A stretch of DNA of 64,000 nt from Paraliobacillus sp044383835 (GTDB taxonomy: Bacteria; Bacillota; Bacilli; Bacillales; Amphibacillaceae). The DNA is taken from the NCBI RefSeq assembly GCF_044383835.1, contig NZ_JBISEP010000002.1:190073-254072 (forward strand). The letters run 5' to 3'. Both the position numbers and the translations under genes were made by a program. Under the pieces are notes generated by a model. The model searched no databases, had not been told where the DNA came from, and worked only from the letters and a program-made list of their open reading frames with translations. This document shows positions 1-7,637 of this stretch, in pieces. The number at the start of each line of letters is the position of its first letter. The first letter of the stretch is position 1.

Positions 1-1
1 A

Positions 2-484
2 TTTACAAAGGGGGCTGTCTATACACACTTTAAATCAAAAGAAGAACTATTCCTTGCTTTATTAGAGCAACAAATGCATGCACGTCTCAATACCATTCAA
101 CACATAATTAATGAGGAAAAATCCATTGACCATTTCATCAAAAAAATGCGGCATTTTTTTGATTTAGATAAACAAAATAACCAAGCTTGGAGTATACTAA
201 ACATGGAATTTCTCTTGTATGCAATGAGAAATGAATCTGTAAGAAAAAAGTGGACAGATATGATCTTAGAATCTGTAGAGCATGTCTCAACAGTAATTAA
301 TAATATGAATCCAAAGGATGGGAAACAATCTGATCTATCCGCAGAAGAATTAGCTTGGACCATTTTATCGTTAGAAAATGGAATGGCCATTTTTCACTTT
401 ATTTCTGGAGACAATGTTCCAATTAACTTATATGGAAAAGCATTACAAAACATTCTACAAACAGAAAAGGACTTCAATTCTTAA
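2..484 (+). CDS. TetR/AcrR family regulator, C-terminal part (5' end outside window)
   Basis: The reading frame is already open at the window edge and runs to TAA at 482-484. The first visible residues (KGAVYTHFKSKEELF) are the end of a TetR helix-turn-helix: the recognition helix followed by the YxHFxSKEEL signature of the family. The remaining ~130 residues are helical and form the ligand-binding/dimer domain, which is not conserved enough to name an inducer. An internal ATG at 74 is not the start, because the HTH lies before it. Family assignment is firm; the regulated gene is unknown and could lie to the left of the window. Confidence 0.9.
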   Translation, partial: FTKGAVYTHFKSKEELFLALLEQQMHARLNTIQHIINEEKSIDHFIKKMRHFFDLDKQNNQAWSILNMEFLLYAMRNESVRKKWTDMILESVEHVSTVINNMNPKDGKQSDLSAEELAWTILSLENGMAIFHFISGDNVPINLYGKALQNILQTEKDFNS

Positions 485-829
485 TAGCATAGATGTGATT
501 AGGTGTTCATCCATTAACTTTCTTTCAAATAATTTACATACAGAGGGGGGCTGATGAGAGATAATAATTGATATAAACGCTCCTCTCCTATCATATATTT
601 TCTAGAAAAAAGAAAGCTCAGGTAACAAAAGAGACATTTATCGTGAGACTGTTATAGGAAAATAGCGATTACATACATATCATAAAGTTTAAACGGTGCG
701 CTCTGCTCAGCGTGAATCCTTGTAAAATCGCAATAAACCTAAAAAGCTTATCCATATTAATTCACCATATTTATAATGCTAGTATAGTTTCACAGAGCCA
801 TATTAGTTAAGCCTAGATATCACGCAATG
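485..829. other. Intergenic, no gene seen
   Basis: This 345-base spacer lies between two convergent genes. It has no reading frame with a credible ribosome site. I found no clear hairpin with a T-run, so neither neighbour has a recognisable intrinsic terminator here. Confidence 0.5.
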
Positions 830-1576
830 TTAAACGTTATAAGGAGTGACCTTAGCTTCCAATAGATCGATTAACTTAAACATTGCAATACCTAAAAAGC
901 TTAAAGCAAGAATACCACTAAACATCTCAGTGTAATCCATTTTTGTCCATGCACTTAAAATATGGTAACCAACCCCATATGTTGTTGCGTAATTTTCCGC
1001 AAAAAATAAAGTTGCAAGTGAAATACCGACACTAACACGTAATCCGGAGAATATGTGTGGTAAAACTGCTGGAATAATTAAATAGCGATATGTATGTAAT
1101 TTGAAAGAGGCGAAACTATCCATGACAGTAAAATATGAAGATGGAATTTGCCTTACTCCATCCCTCACTGACAAAATAATCTGAAATACTATAATAAAAA
1201 TAATTAAGATGATTTTCGATTTATTCCCTAAACCATATAAAAGCATTAATACAGGTAAAAATGCTACCTTAGGAATAGGATAAATATAATAAAGAAAAGG
1301 GGAAAAAAATTGATTAAATAGTCGATTGACTCCGGCTAATATACCGATTGGCACTCCTATTATTAGAGCAATGCCAATAGCTACGACCACTCTAGTCATG
1401 CTAGCCAATACATGTAACAGTATTGATCCTTTTATTGTATATAGATAAATCAATGTTTCCATTGGTGCTGGGATTGTATGTGTATCAATTAGAAAGTAAA
1501 CCATTTGCCAAGCTAAAAGCGTGGTTAAAAATCCAATAAAAAATTGATTACTACCTATCCACCGCAAATACTTCAT
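830..1576 (-). CDS. ABC transporter permease, SsuC/TauC type
   Basis: 248 residues with about six membrane segments and the BPD_transp_1 fold. The EAA-like loop (around residues 140-190, VMDSFASFKLHTYRYLIIPA) and the 'SVGISLATLFFAENYATTYGVGYHI' region are typical of nitrate/sulfonate/taurine/thiamine-precursor permeases (SsuC, TauC, ThiX). It would form the membrane channel of an importer with the ATPase encoded just upstream; the two genes overlap by 26 bases. The substrate cannot be read from the sequence. A dedicated NMT1-type binding protein is normally beside this pair but is absent here. Confidence 0.85.
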   Translation of the reverse strand: MKYLRWIGSNQFFIGFLTTLLAWQMVYFLIDTHTIPAPMETLIYLYTIKGSILLHVLASMTRVVVAIGIALIIGVPIGILAGVNRLFNQFFSPFLYYIYPIPKVAFLPVLMLLYGLGNKSKIILIIFIIVFQIILSVRDGVRQIPSSYFTVMDSFASFKLHTYRYLIIPAVLPHIFSGLRVSVGISLATLFFAENYATTYGVGYHILSAWTKMDYTEMFSGILALSFLGIAMFKLIDLLEAKVTPYNV

Positions 1577-2330
1577 CTGTCTCCATCTCCATGTTTATAA
1601 GTTTCCTTACATCAATACATGCTTGATAAAAGGCTAAGGTTTCTCTACTGTTTTCTTTTCCAAATAGAGGATTGGGAATCCGAGTTATTTTTCCGTCCTC
1701 TCGCATAATTAGGATAACTTCTCCTAAATAAACTGCTTCTTCAATATCATGTGTCACAAACAGCATCGTTGTTTGTTGTTTGTGATGTTGCGCTAGAATA
1801 AGTGCTTGAATCGATTCTTTTGTCATCGCATCAATTGCGGATGTCGGTTCATCCATTAAAAGAAAATCTGGTTCTGTGATAAGCGTTCTTGCTAAAGCTA
1901 CTCGTTGTTTTTGGCCACCACTTAATTCATGTGGGTATTTTTTCGCACAATGCTCTATTTTTAACTCTTTTAACCATTTAAAAACACGTACCTTTAAATC
2001 TTCTTTTTGTATACCTGTCTGGATTTGCAGCGGCATTTTGATCGATTCAAAAGTCGTTTGCCATGGAAATAAACCTAGATCTTGAAATAAAAATCCGGTT
2101 TTCACTCTCGGCTTCATTAATCTTTCGTCATTAATATAAATCGTTCCACTTTCTGGTGAAACAAGACCAGCAAGTAATCGTAACAAGGTAGATTTTCCAA
2201 TACCAGATTGACCGATCAGCGCATAAGAAACACCTTTTTGAAGCACCAAATTCAGCTGATTAATGACTACTTGTTCCCCAAAGTTGTAAGAAACATCTAC
2301 CATTCGAATACATGCCTCATTATTTTTCAT
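1551..2330 (-). CDS. ABC transporter ATP-binding protein, SsuB/TauB type
   Basis: Nucleotide-binding subunit for the adjacent permease. It shows Walker A GQSGIGKST, the signature LSGGQKQR, Walker B LLMDEP and the switch histidine in FVTHD. The start is taken as ATG at 2330 because a good ribosome site (AGGAAGGG) sits about ten bases upstream; an ATG eleven codons earlier lacks one. The closest families are SsuB/TauB/ThiZ, importers of sulfonates, nitrate or pyrimidine precursors. Substrate is not determinable here. Confidence 0.87.
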   Translation of the reverse strand: MKNNEACIRMVDVSYNFGEQVVINQLNLVLQKGVSYALIGQSGIGKSTLLRLLAGLVSPESGTIYINDERLMKPRVKTGFLFQDLGLFPWQTTFESIKMPLQIQTGIQKEDLKVRVFKWLKELKIEHCAKKYPHELSGGQKQRVALARTLITEPDFLLMDEPTSAIDAMTKESIQALILAQHHKQQTTMLFVTHDIEEAVYLGEVILIMREDGKITRIPNPLFGKENSRETLAFYQACIDVRKLINMEMETDEVFAVDR

Positions 2331-2730
2331 AACGCAATCGCCCTTCCTAAATAATACTATCATACCACAATAGCAACTTTCTTCCCTTTAATTAATACAG
2401 CATCTTTTCCATCTAAAAACAATGTTTGTTGTTTAGTAATTTATGGTAGACGATTCATCAACGGACATTAGCAACTGAACTATGGAACAAGAGGCTAAAT
2501 GCTGAACCCTTGCTTTTTTCATCTATCAATAGAACATCTTTTCTTTTATCCATATGTTATTAAATTCATCTAACCATACCATATTAAATGATCACTTTAG
2601 AAACAAACAGGTGAAAAAACTTGATTTTTTCACAAAATAATCATACTATTTAATTAAGACAAATTACTCTTTTAATTTAAGTTTCAGTGTTTTTTATCTA
2701 TATGGTACTAGAATCAATTTGTTATATGTG
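2331..2730. other. Intergenic between divergent operons
   Basis: A/T-rich spacer between the leftward ABC pair and the rightward exopolysaccharide operon; no gene seen. It contains a perfect 9-bp inverted repeat, GTGAAAAAA/TTTTTTCAC with a 5-base loop, at 2611-2633. That could be an operator or a hairpin. Both promoters must lie in this stretch, but I could not pin down -10/-35 boxes with confidence. Confidence 0.4.
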
Positions 2731-2789
2731 GGCGCCTTACAAATTGGGAGTGAGTGGCGCAACCGACCATTCCTATTGGTCGTTTTTTT
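2731..2789 (+). terminator. Structured leader with intrinsic terminator before the exopolysaccharide operon
   Basis: Two hairpins lie in tandem in an otherwise A/T-rich leader. The first pairs GCGCC (2732-2736) with GGCGC (2756-2760). The second pairs CGACCA (2764-2769) with TGGTCG (2777-2782) and is followed directly by seven T (2783-2789), the form of a Rho-independent terminator. It ends about 87 bases before the first start codon, so it could act as an attenuator or as the expression platform of a riboswitch. It does not match the c-di-GMP-I or -II consensus I know. Confidence 0.55.
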
Positions 2790-2875
2790 ATGTAAAAAGC
2801 GCTTTATTAAACTTTAATAGAATGGAATTAAGCAATATCGCTATTAATAGTCCTTCATTTACTAGGAGAGTTACC

Positions 2876-3970
2876 ATGAAAAATTTTAAGTTTCATATCG
2901 CTATCGTTTTTTTTATACTACTAATCGGTATCACTATTTTCATTATAAAAAAGCCTACAGATGAATCAACACGCACCCACCTAGAAACACCATTAGAAAA
3001 ATTCATATGGGAAGATATGCTCAATGCAAACAAACTATTAAAAACACACTATCAAACGAGTGATACAGATTATTCTTTATCAGAATCACTTGGTCTTTGG
3101 TTGGAATACGCCGTAAAAAGTGATAATAGAGCTCTGTTTGATTTAGGGTATCAGCAACTCACTGAATATTTCTTATCCAAACAAGGATCGATTCATTGGC
3201 GTGTCTTACTCAATGGTGAAGTAACAGAAAGCGTAAATGCATATGTAGATGACCTTAGAATTATCCAGGCGTTATTGGATGCTACAAATCAGTGGGATGA
3301 ACGAACCTATCGAAAAACAGCAAAGCATATCTCACAAACATTGATCGAGAAAGGAACCTACAATCAATATTTTGTAGATTTTTATGATTGGAAATATGAT
3401 GCGAAAAGCAGTGCACTGTCTACAGCATATTTGGACCTAAAAACGTTAGAAAGACTCAATCACTTAGAATGGATGGATCACGAACTTTATCAAAAAATGT
3501 ATCGTATAGCAAAACAAACGGCAGTAAAAAGTAATCCATTATTTCCAACACGCTATTTAATTGATAAAAACGAGTTTGTTTATGATGACAAAGTAAATAT
3601 GATTGAACAAACATACACTGCCTATCATTTAGGCAAAATTAATATGGATACGAATGATTTCCTTTCATTCTTAGAGCAAGAATTCGATACGCATCACAAG
3701 CTATTTGGACAATATGATTCAACCACTTTAAAACCTGCAGTGACCTATGAGTCACCAGCTTTATATGGTATTGCGATTCAATATGCACTAGTTGAAAAAA
3801 ACGATTCTTTTGCTCTAAAACTTTATGACAGACTTCAATCATTTCGCGTAAAGCAAAGCCCATTCAAAGGAGCATATATGGATCAAACAACTAACAACAC
3901 ACACATCTTTGACAACCTTGTTCCTCTAATTGCAGAAAGGAGCTTAAGGGAGCATGAACTTATCAGATAA
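2876..3970 (+). CDS. ydaJ: GH8-like exopolysaccharide-processing protein (YdaJ/PssZ-like)
   Basis: About 364 residues with one N-terminal membrane segment (residues ~6-24), then an extracytoplasmic alpha-helical domain resembling glycoside hydrolase family 8 (BcsZ-like endoglucanases). By position and sequence it matches YdaJ of B. subtilis and PssZ of Listeria, thought to trim the polymer made by the downstream synthase. The start is ATG 2876 with AGGAGAG before it. An in-frame ATG at 2687 would put the leader terminator inside the protein and is rejected. It overlaps the next gene by 17 bases. Homology is good; catalytic activity was not verified residue by residue. Confidence 0.75.
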   Translation: MKNFKFHIAIVFFILLIGITIFIIKKPTDESTRTHLETPLEKFIWEDMLNANKLLKTHYQTSDTDYSLSESLGLWLEYAVKSDNRALFDLGYQQLTEYFLSKQGSIHWRVLLNGEVTESVNAYVDDLRIIQALLDATNQWDERTYRKTAKHISQTLIEKGTYNQYFVDFYDWKYDAKSSALSTAYLDLKTLERLNHLEWMDHELYQKMYRIAKQTAVKSNPLFPTRYLIDKNEFVYDDKVNMIEQTYTAYHLGKINMDTNDFLSFLEQEFDTHHKLFGQYDSTTLKPAVTYESPALYGIAIQYALVEKNDSFALKLYDRLQSFRVKQSPFKGAYMDQTTNNTHIFDNLVPLIAERSLREHELIR

Positions 3971-4826
3971 CCATCATTTTTCAATGAGTATGGCACTACT
4001 TATTTTTTTGAATTTCGCTATTTCTATTTATTACTTTTATTACACTGCTCAAACAGGGCTAGATACAATGTTGTTCTTTATGACGATTGCTTTAATCTTC
4101 ATTGGAGTATCAAAAGGGCTATTACTTAGTTTAGGTATTAGTCTTCTTGTCATTTTTTTCTTTGGAAGCTATATGATTTTAGCACAGACAATGAGCACTG
4201 ACACCTTTTTTAACATACAAGGAATCGCTTCGTTTTCTGTTTCTAAAATGATTATTTGGCAAATGATACTACTTGTTACTTCTTTTGTTTCTGGTCATTT
4301 TCATAAAAAAAGAAAAATAATAACTACTAAATATCATTATTGGAAAGAACAATACTATCAACTAGTTACAATAGACCCTGCAACAAATTTTGACAATGAA
4401 AAACGCTTTTATATGCAATTAAATGAATCGTTTAAAAGAGCAAGTCGTTATGAACAATCTTTCTCATTATTATTAATTCAATTGAAAAATTGGGAAACAT
4501 TTAAAAAGTTGTATGGAGAGAAAGAAACAAATCATGTCCTTCAGAGTTTTGCAAACCAAGTTACACAAGCAACAAGAGCAAGTGACAGTCGCTTTCGTAT
4601 TTTTGATGATACTTTTGCACTGTTATTACCAGAAACAGATGTTGCAGGAGTGGAGACTGTCATGAAAAAAATCATAGGTAATATGAAAGACTATACATTA
4701 TCCAAAAAAAATCGCATGGTAACAATTGAATTTGCATTCGGATATTGTGTGTATCACGAACAATTAGATGACTACATGAGGATGTTTAATAATGCGTTTG
4801 ACGAACTTAATAACTATGTTGCTTAG
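3954..4826 (+). CDS. ydaK: Membrane c-di-GMP receptor, degenerate GGDEF with I-site (YdaK/PssE-like)
   Basis: 290 residues: four or so membrane segments (~12-115), then a GGDEF-fold domain (~135-288). The active-site GGDEF is replaced by FDDTF (217-221), so cyclase activity is not expected. RASD at 208-211 lies exactly five residues ahead of it, which is the canonical inhibitory RxxD I-site that binds c-di-GMP. B. subtilis YdaK is known as a c-di-GMP receptor that activates the YdaLMN polysaccharide machinery. The same role is inferred here from this motif pair and identical gene order. It overlaps both neighbours, so translation is probably coupled. Confidence 0.85.
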   Translation: MNLSDNHHFSMSMALLIFLNFAISIYYFYYTAQTGLDTMLFFMTIALIFIGVSKGLLLSLGISLLVIFFFGSYMILAQTMSTDTFFNIQGIASFSVSKMIIWQMILLVTSFVSGHFHKKRKIITTKYHYWKEQYYQLVTIDPATNFDNEKRFYMQLNESFKRASRYEQSFSLLLIQLKNWETFKKLYGEKETNHVLQSFANQVTQATRASDSRFRIFDDTFALLLPETDVAGVETVMKKIIGNMKDYTLSKKNRMVTIEFAFGYCVYHEQLDDYMRMFNNAFDELNNYVA

Positions 4827-6348
4827 CTGTCTACTAGGGACTGTTTTTCTATCCGCTAAACTGGTATATGCAAACCCGGATTCAGAGCTTAATTCATTAA
4901 TTATTTATAGTAGTACGAACAATGAATTAAATGAACAAGTGTACCTATTAGATCAGCTAGTTAGCCATTACTCTAAATCTACCGTAACATCAGAAAGTAA
5001 CGTTACTAACTTGTCCAACTATGATTATGTTTTTTATATAGGATTGGATCATAAAAAGCTAGATGGCTCTTTTATTAAATCCATGGAAGGCTATGATGGC
5101 TCGATTATATTTATAGGGGAGAATATAAATCAGTTTCAACAACGCTTTCCTATTAAAGATACAAATCAATCTGTCAATATAAAGGAAATTTCAATGGGGA
5201 GCAATCACTCCACATTTGAATCGTTAAAAGAAATGAAATTAGTTACCGAGCAATCGACTATGGAAGTAATTATCGAGGGCTTTCGAGGTAATTATAACTA
5301 CCCGATTCTTATAAGCAATAAAAAAGACTATTATTTAGCTTCAACACAATTGGATGATCAAATAGCATATTATTTTGCAAAAGCGTTAGACACTATATTC
5401 AACACAAATCGCACAAGCTATCAATCTTCCTTTATTAAGATTGAGGATATTAACCCTACAACAGATGTAGAAGCACTAACCAAGATGACAACCTATTTAA
5501 CATCTAATGATATCCCGCTTATCTTATCCGTATCTCCTGTTTATGAAAGCAACAATGAAGAAGCTCATTTATCTGATTCTAATGAACTAGTTCAAAAACT
5601 ATTATCACTACAATCACTAGGAGGTGCTATTGTTTATTCCTATCCTTCCTTTTCAGACAGTGAGAATGAAGAGGAAAAACGCGCATTGATTGAAGCCGAA
5701 ATATTAGAGCTGGCTAGTTATGACATTTATCCTGTTGCTGTATCTTTTGCAACAACATCAACATCTATCAGTCTAGAAGATATGATTATTGCAGATGATT
5801 ATTTCTCTATATTATTTGCAAATGGTCGCTCTTCGCATTCAGCCGTACTTAAAGCAACTGCACCTTATGTAAATCAACCGTCTTATGTAGACGAAATGGT
5901 TTTGATTCCTGAAACCTTAGGTTATCTTAATAACACAGATACATTGTTATCTCTAAAAAGACATCACAAGCATTTAAAAATTGTACCTAATGCAACTTTA
6001 GGAATTTCAATTTTTCCTTATACAAAGTTAGACATATTAAAACAAGGTTTAACCGATTTGCAAGTATCTCAAAAGACCTCTTGGATGAATCTGTTTGATA
6101 GGAATGTCTCTGTTCAAACGCCTTTTTTATCTATTGAATCTACAATCGACAACGACATTAAAGTAGTGAACAATATGAATGCTTTACAATCTTTTATGTT
6201 TCGACATCAGTTGAGTAAAGTAGAAATAGTGCTATGGTTTGTTGCATTTATTGTTAGTCTATTTATCTTAGCGTTTTTCATTTATTCTGTCTATTTAAAA
6301 CTAAACCTACGTAAATCGTTATTCGCAGAAAGGAGGGGAAAAGAATAA
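4792..6348 (+). CDS. ydaL: DUF2334-like exopolysaccharide protein (YdaL-like)
   Basis: 518 residues: signal/anchor at residues ~5-27, a long extracytoplasmic region, and one C-terminal membrane segment (~478-503) with a basic tail. Position and architecture match B. subtilis YdaL. The central part resembles DUF2334, a polysaccharide-deacetylase-like barrel, suggesting it modifies or guides the exported polymer. The start ATG at 4792 lies inside the end of the preceding gene with GAGG about ten bases upstream. Its exact chemistry is unknown. Confidence 0.75.
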   Translation: MRLTNLITMLLSCLLGTVFLSAKLVYANPDSELNSLIIYSSTNNELNEQVYLLDQLVSHYSKSTVTSESNVTNLSNYDYVFYIGLDHKKLDGSFIKSMEGYDGSIIFIGENINQFQQRFPIKDTNQSVNIKEISMGSNHSTFESLKEMKLVTEQSTMEVIIEGFRGNYNYPILISNKKDYYLASTQLDDQIAYYFAKALDTIFNTNRTSYQSSFIKIEDINPTTDVEALTKMTTYLTSNDIPLILSVSPVYESNNEEAHLSDSNELVQKLLSLQSLGGAIVYSYPSFSDSENEEEKRALIEAEILELASYDIYPVAVSFATTSTSISLEDMIIADDYFSILFANGRSSHSAVLKATAPYVNQPSYVDEMVLIPETLGYLNNTDTLLSLKRHHKHLKIVPNATLGISIFPYTKLDILKQGLTDLQVSQKTSWMNLFDRNVSVQTPFLSIESTIDNDIKVVNNMNALQSFMFRHQLSKVEIVLWFVAFIVSLFILAFFIYSVYLKLNLRKSLFAERRGKE

Positions 6349-7620
6349 ATGGCTAACACACTATTTATTCTATCGTTAACTATTATTTGGGTTATGCTAC
6401 TATACCATATGTTTTTAATGCAAGGCGGTTACTTGCATTACTTACGCTATGAAAAGCTCATGAATAAATGGGAGAAAAACCAAAACAAAGCCTTGCCAAA
6501 AGTGACGATCTTAATACCAGCTCATAATGAAGAAATGGTGATTGAACGAACAATAAAAGCAATGTTAAAGCTCGACTATCCAAAAACGAAATTGGAAGTC
6601 ATCGTTATAAACGATAACTCTTCTGATAGAACTGGAGAAATCATTGAGCATTATCACGCACTACATCCACATATTATCCCATTACATGTCGCCCCTGAAC
6701 ATGGGGGGAAAGGAAAATCCGGGGCATTAAATAATGGCCTAAAAATTGCCACAGGGGAAATCATTTGTGTCTATGATGCCGACAACACCCCTGAAAGTAA
6801 GGCTATTTATTATCTTGTACTGGCAATGATGAATGATCCAAAAGCAGGAGCTATTGTTGGTAAATTCCGCGTGAATAATGCTAAGAAAAACTTACTTACT
6901 AAATTTATTAACATTGAAACCATTTGCTTCCAATGGATGGCGCAAGCAGGAAGGTGGTTTTGGTTTAAAGTTACAACTATTCCTGGTACAAACTTCGCTA
7001 TCCGACGCTCTATCATTGAAGAACTTAATGGCTGGGACGAAAAAGCGTTAGCGGAAGATACAGAATTAACCATTCGTGTTTATAATTTAGGTTACCATAT
7101 TCGCTTTTTTCCAGCAGCAATTACTTGGGAGCAAGAACCAGAACATTGGAAGGTTTGGTGGAAACAACGAACGAGATGGGCTCGTGGGAATCAGTATGTT
7201 GTACTTAAATTTTTGTTTCGTTTTTTTCAATTAGATAGAAAGAAAATTGTTTTTGATCTTATCTACTTCTTTTTCACTTATTTTTTATTCTTTTTCGGTG
7301 TCATATTATCTGGTGCTATTTTTATTACAAACTTATTCTTCGATTTACAATTAGAGTTAGGTGCCATCGCTATGATTCTTTGGGCATTAGCTTATTTACT
7401 TTATATAACAGAAGTAATGATTGCTTTAAGTATTGAAAAAGAAGAAATGAATAGCAACAACTTTATCATTGTACTATTCATGTATTTCACATATTCTCAG
7501 CTATGGTTAGTACTAGTATTAAATGCGCTTTACCTTGAAGCAAAACGAATTATTTTTAAAGAAGACGTCAAATGGTACAAAACAGAACGATTCGAAAATA
7601 AAACTACTAACAGTTTGTAA
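6349..7620 (+). CDS. ydaM: Family 2 processive glycosyltransferase (YdaM/BcsA-like)
   Basis: 423 residues: N-terminal membrane segment (~4-24), GT-A catalytic domain (~50-285), then three or four membrane helices. All synthase motifs are present: DNSSD near residue 89, DAD (143-145, metal/UDP binding), ED at 236-237 (catalytic base region) and QRTRW (273-277). These define a processive beta-glycan or poly-GlcNAc-type synthase at the membrane. There is no PilZ domain, so c-di-GMP control must come through the separate receptor encoded upstream. The start codon follows the preceding stop directly. The sugar polymerised is not known. Confidence 0.9.
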   Translation: MANTLFILSLTIIWVMLLYHMFLMQGGYLHYLRYEKLMNKWEKNQNKALPKVTILIPAHNEEMVIERTIKAMLKLDYPKTKLEVIVINDNSSDRTGEIIEHYHALHPHIIPLHVAPEHGGKGKSGALNNGLKIATGEIICVYDADNTPESKAIYYLVLAMMNDPKAGAIVGKFRVNNAKKNLLTKFINIETICFQWMAQAGRWFWFKVTTIPGTNFAIRRSIIEELNGWDEKALAEDTELTIRVYNLGYHIRFFPAAITWEQEPEHWKVWWKQRTRWARGNQYVVLKFLFRFFQLDRKKIVFDLIYFFFTYFLFFFGVILSGAIFITNLFFDLQLELGAIAMILWALAYLLYITEVMIALSIEKEEMNSNNFIIVLFMYFTYSQLWLVLVLNALYLEAKRIIFKEDVKWYKTERFENKTTNSL

Positions 7621-7637
7621 GAGGACAGGTGACACAA

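Noticed and set aside
2611..2633. Hairpin GTGAAAAAA/TTTTTTCAC as a terminator
   Set aside because: No gene ends nearby on either strand, and no T-run follows the stem. It was kept only as a possible operator.
2687..2875. In-frame N-terminal extension of ydaJ from ATG 2687
   Set aside because: It would place a terminator hairpin inside the coding region and before the obvious membrane anchor. ATG 2876 has a clear ribosome site.
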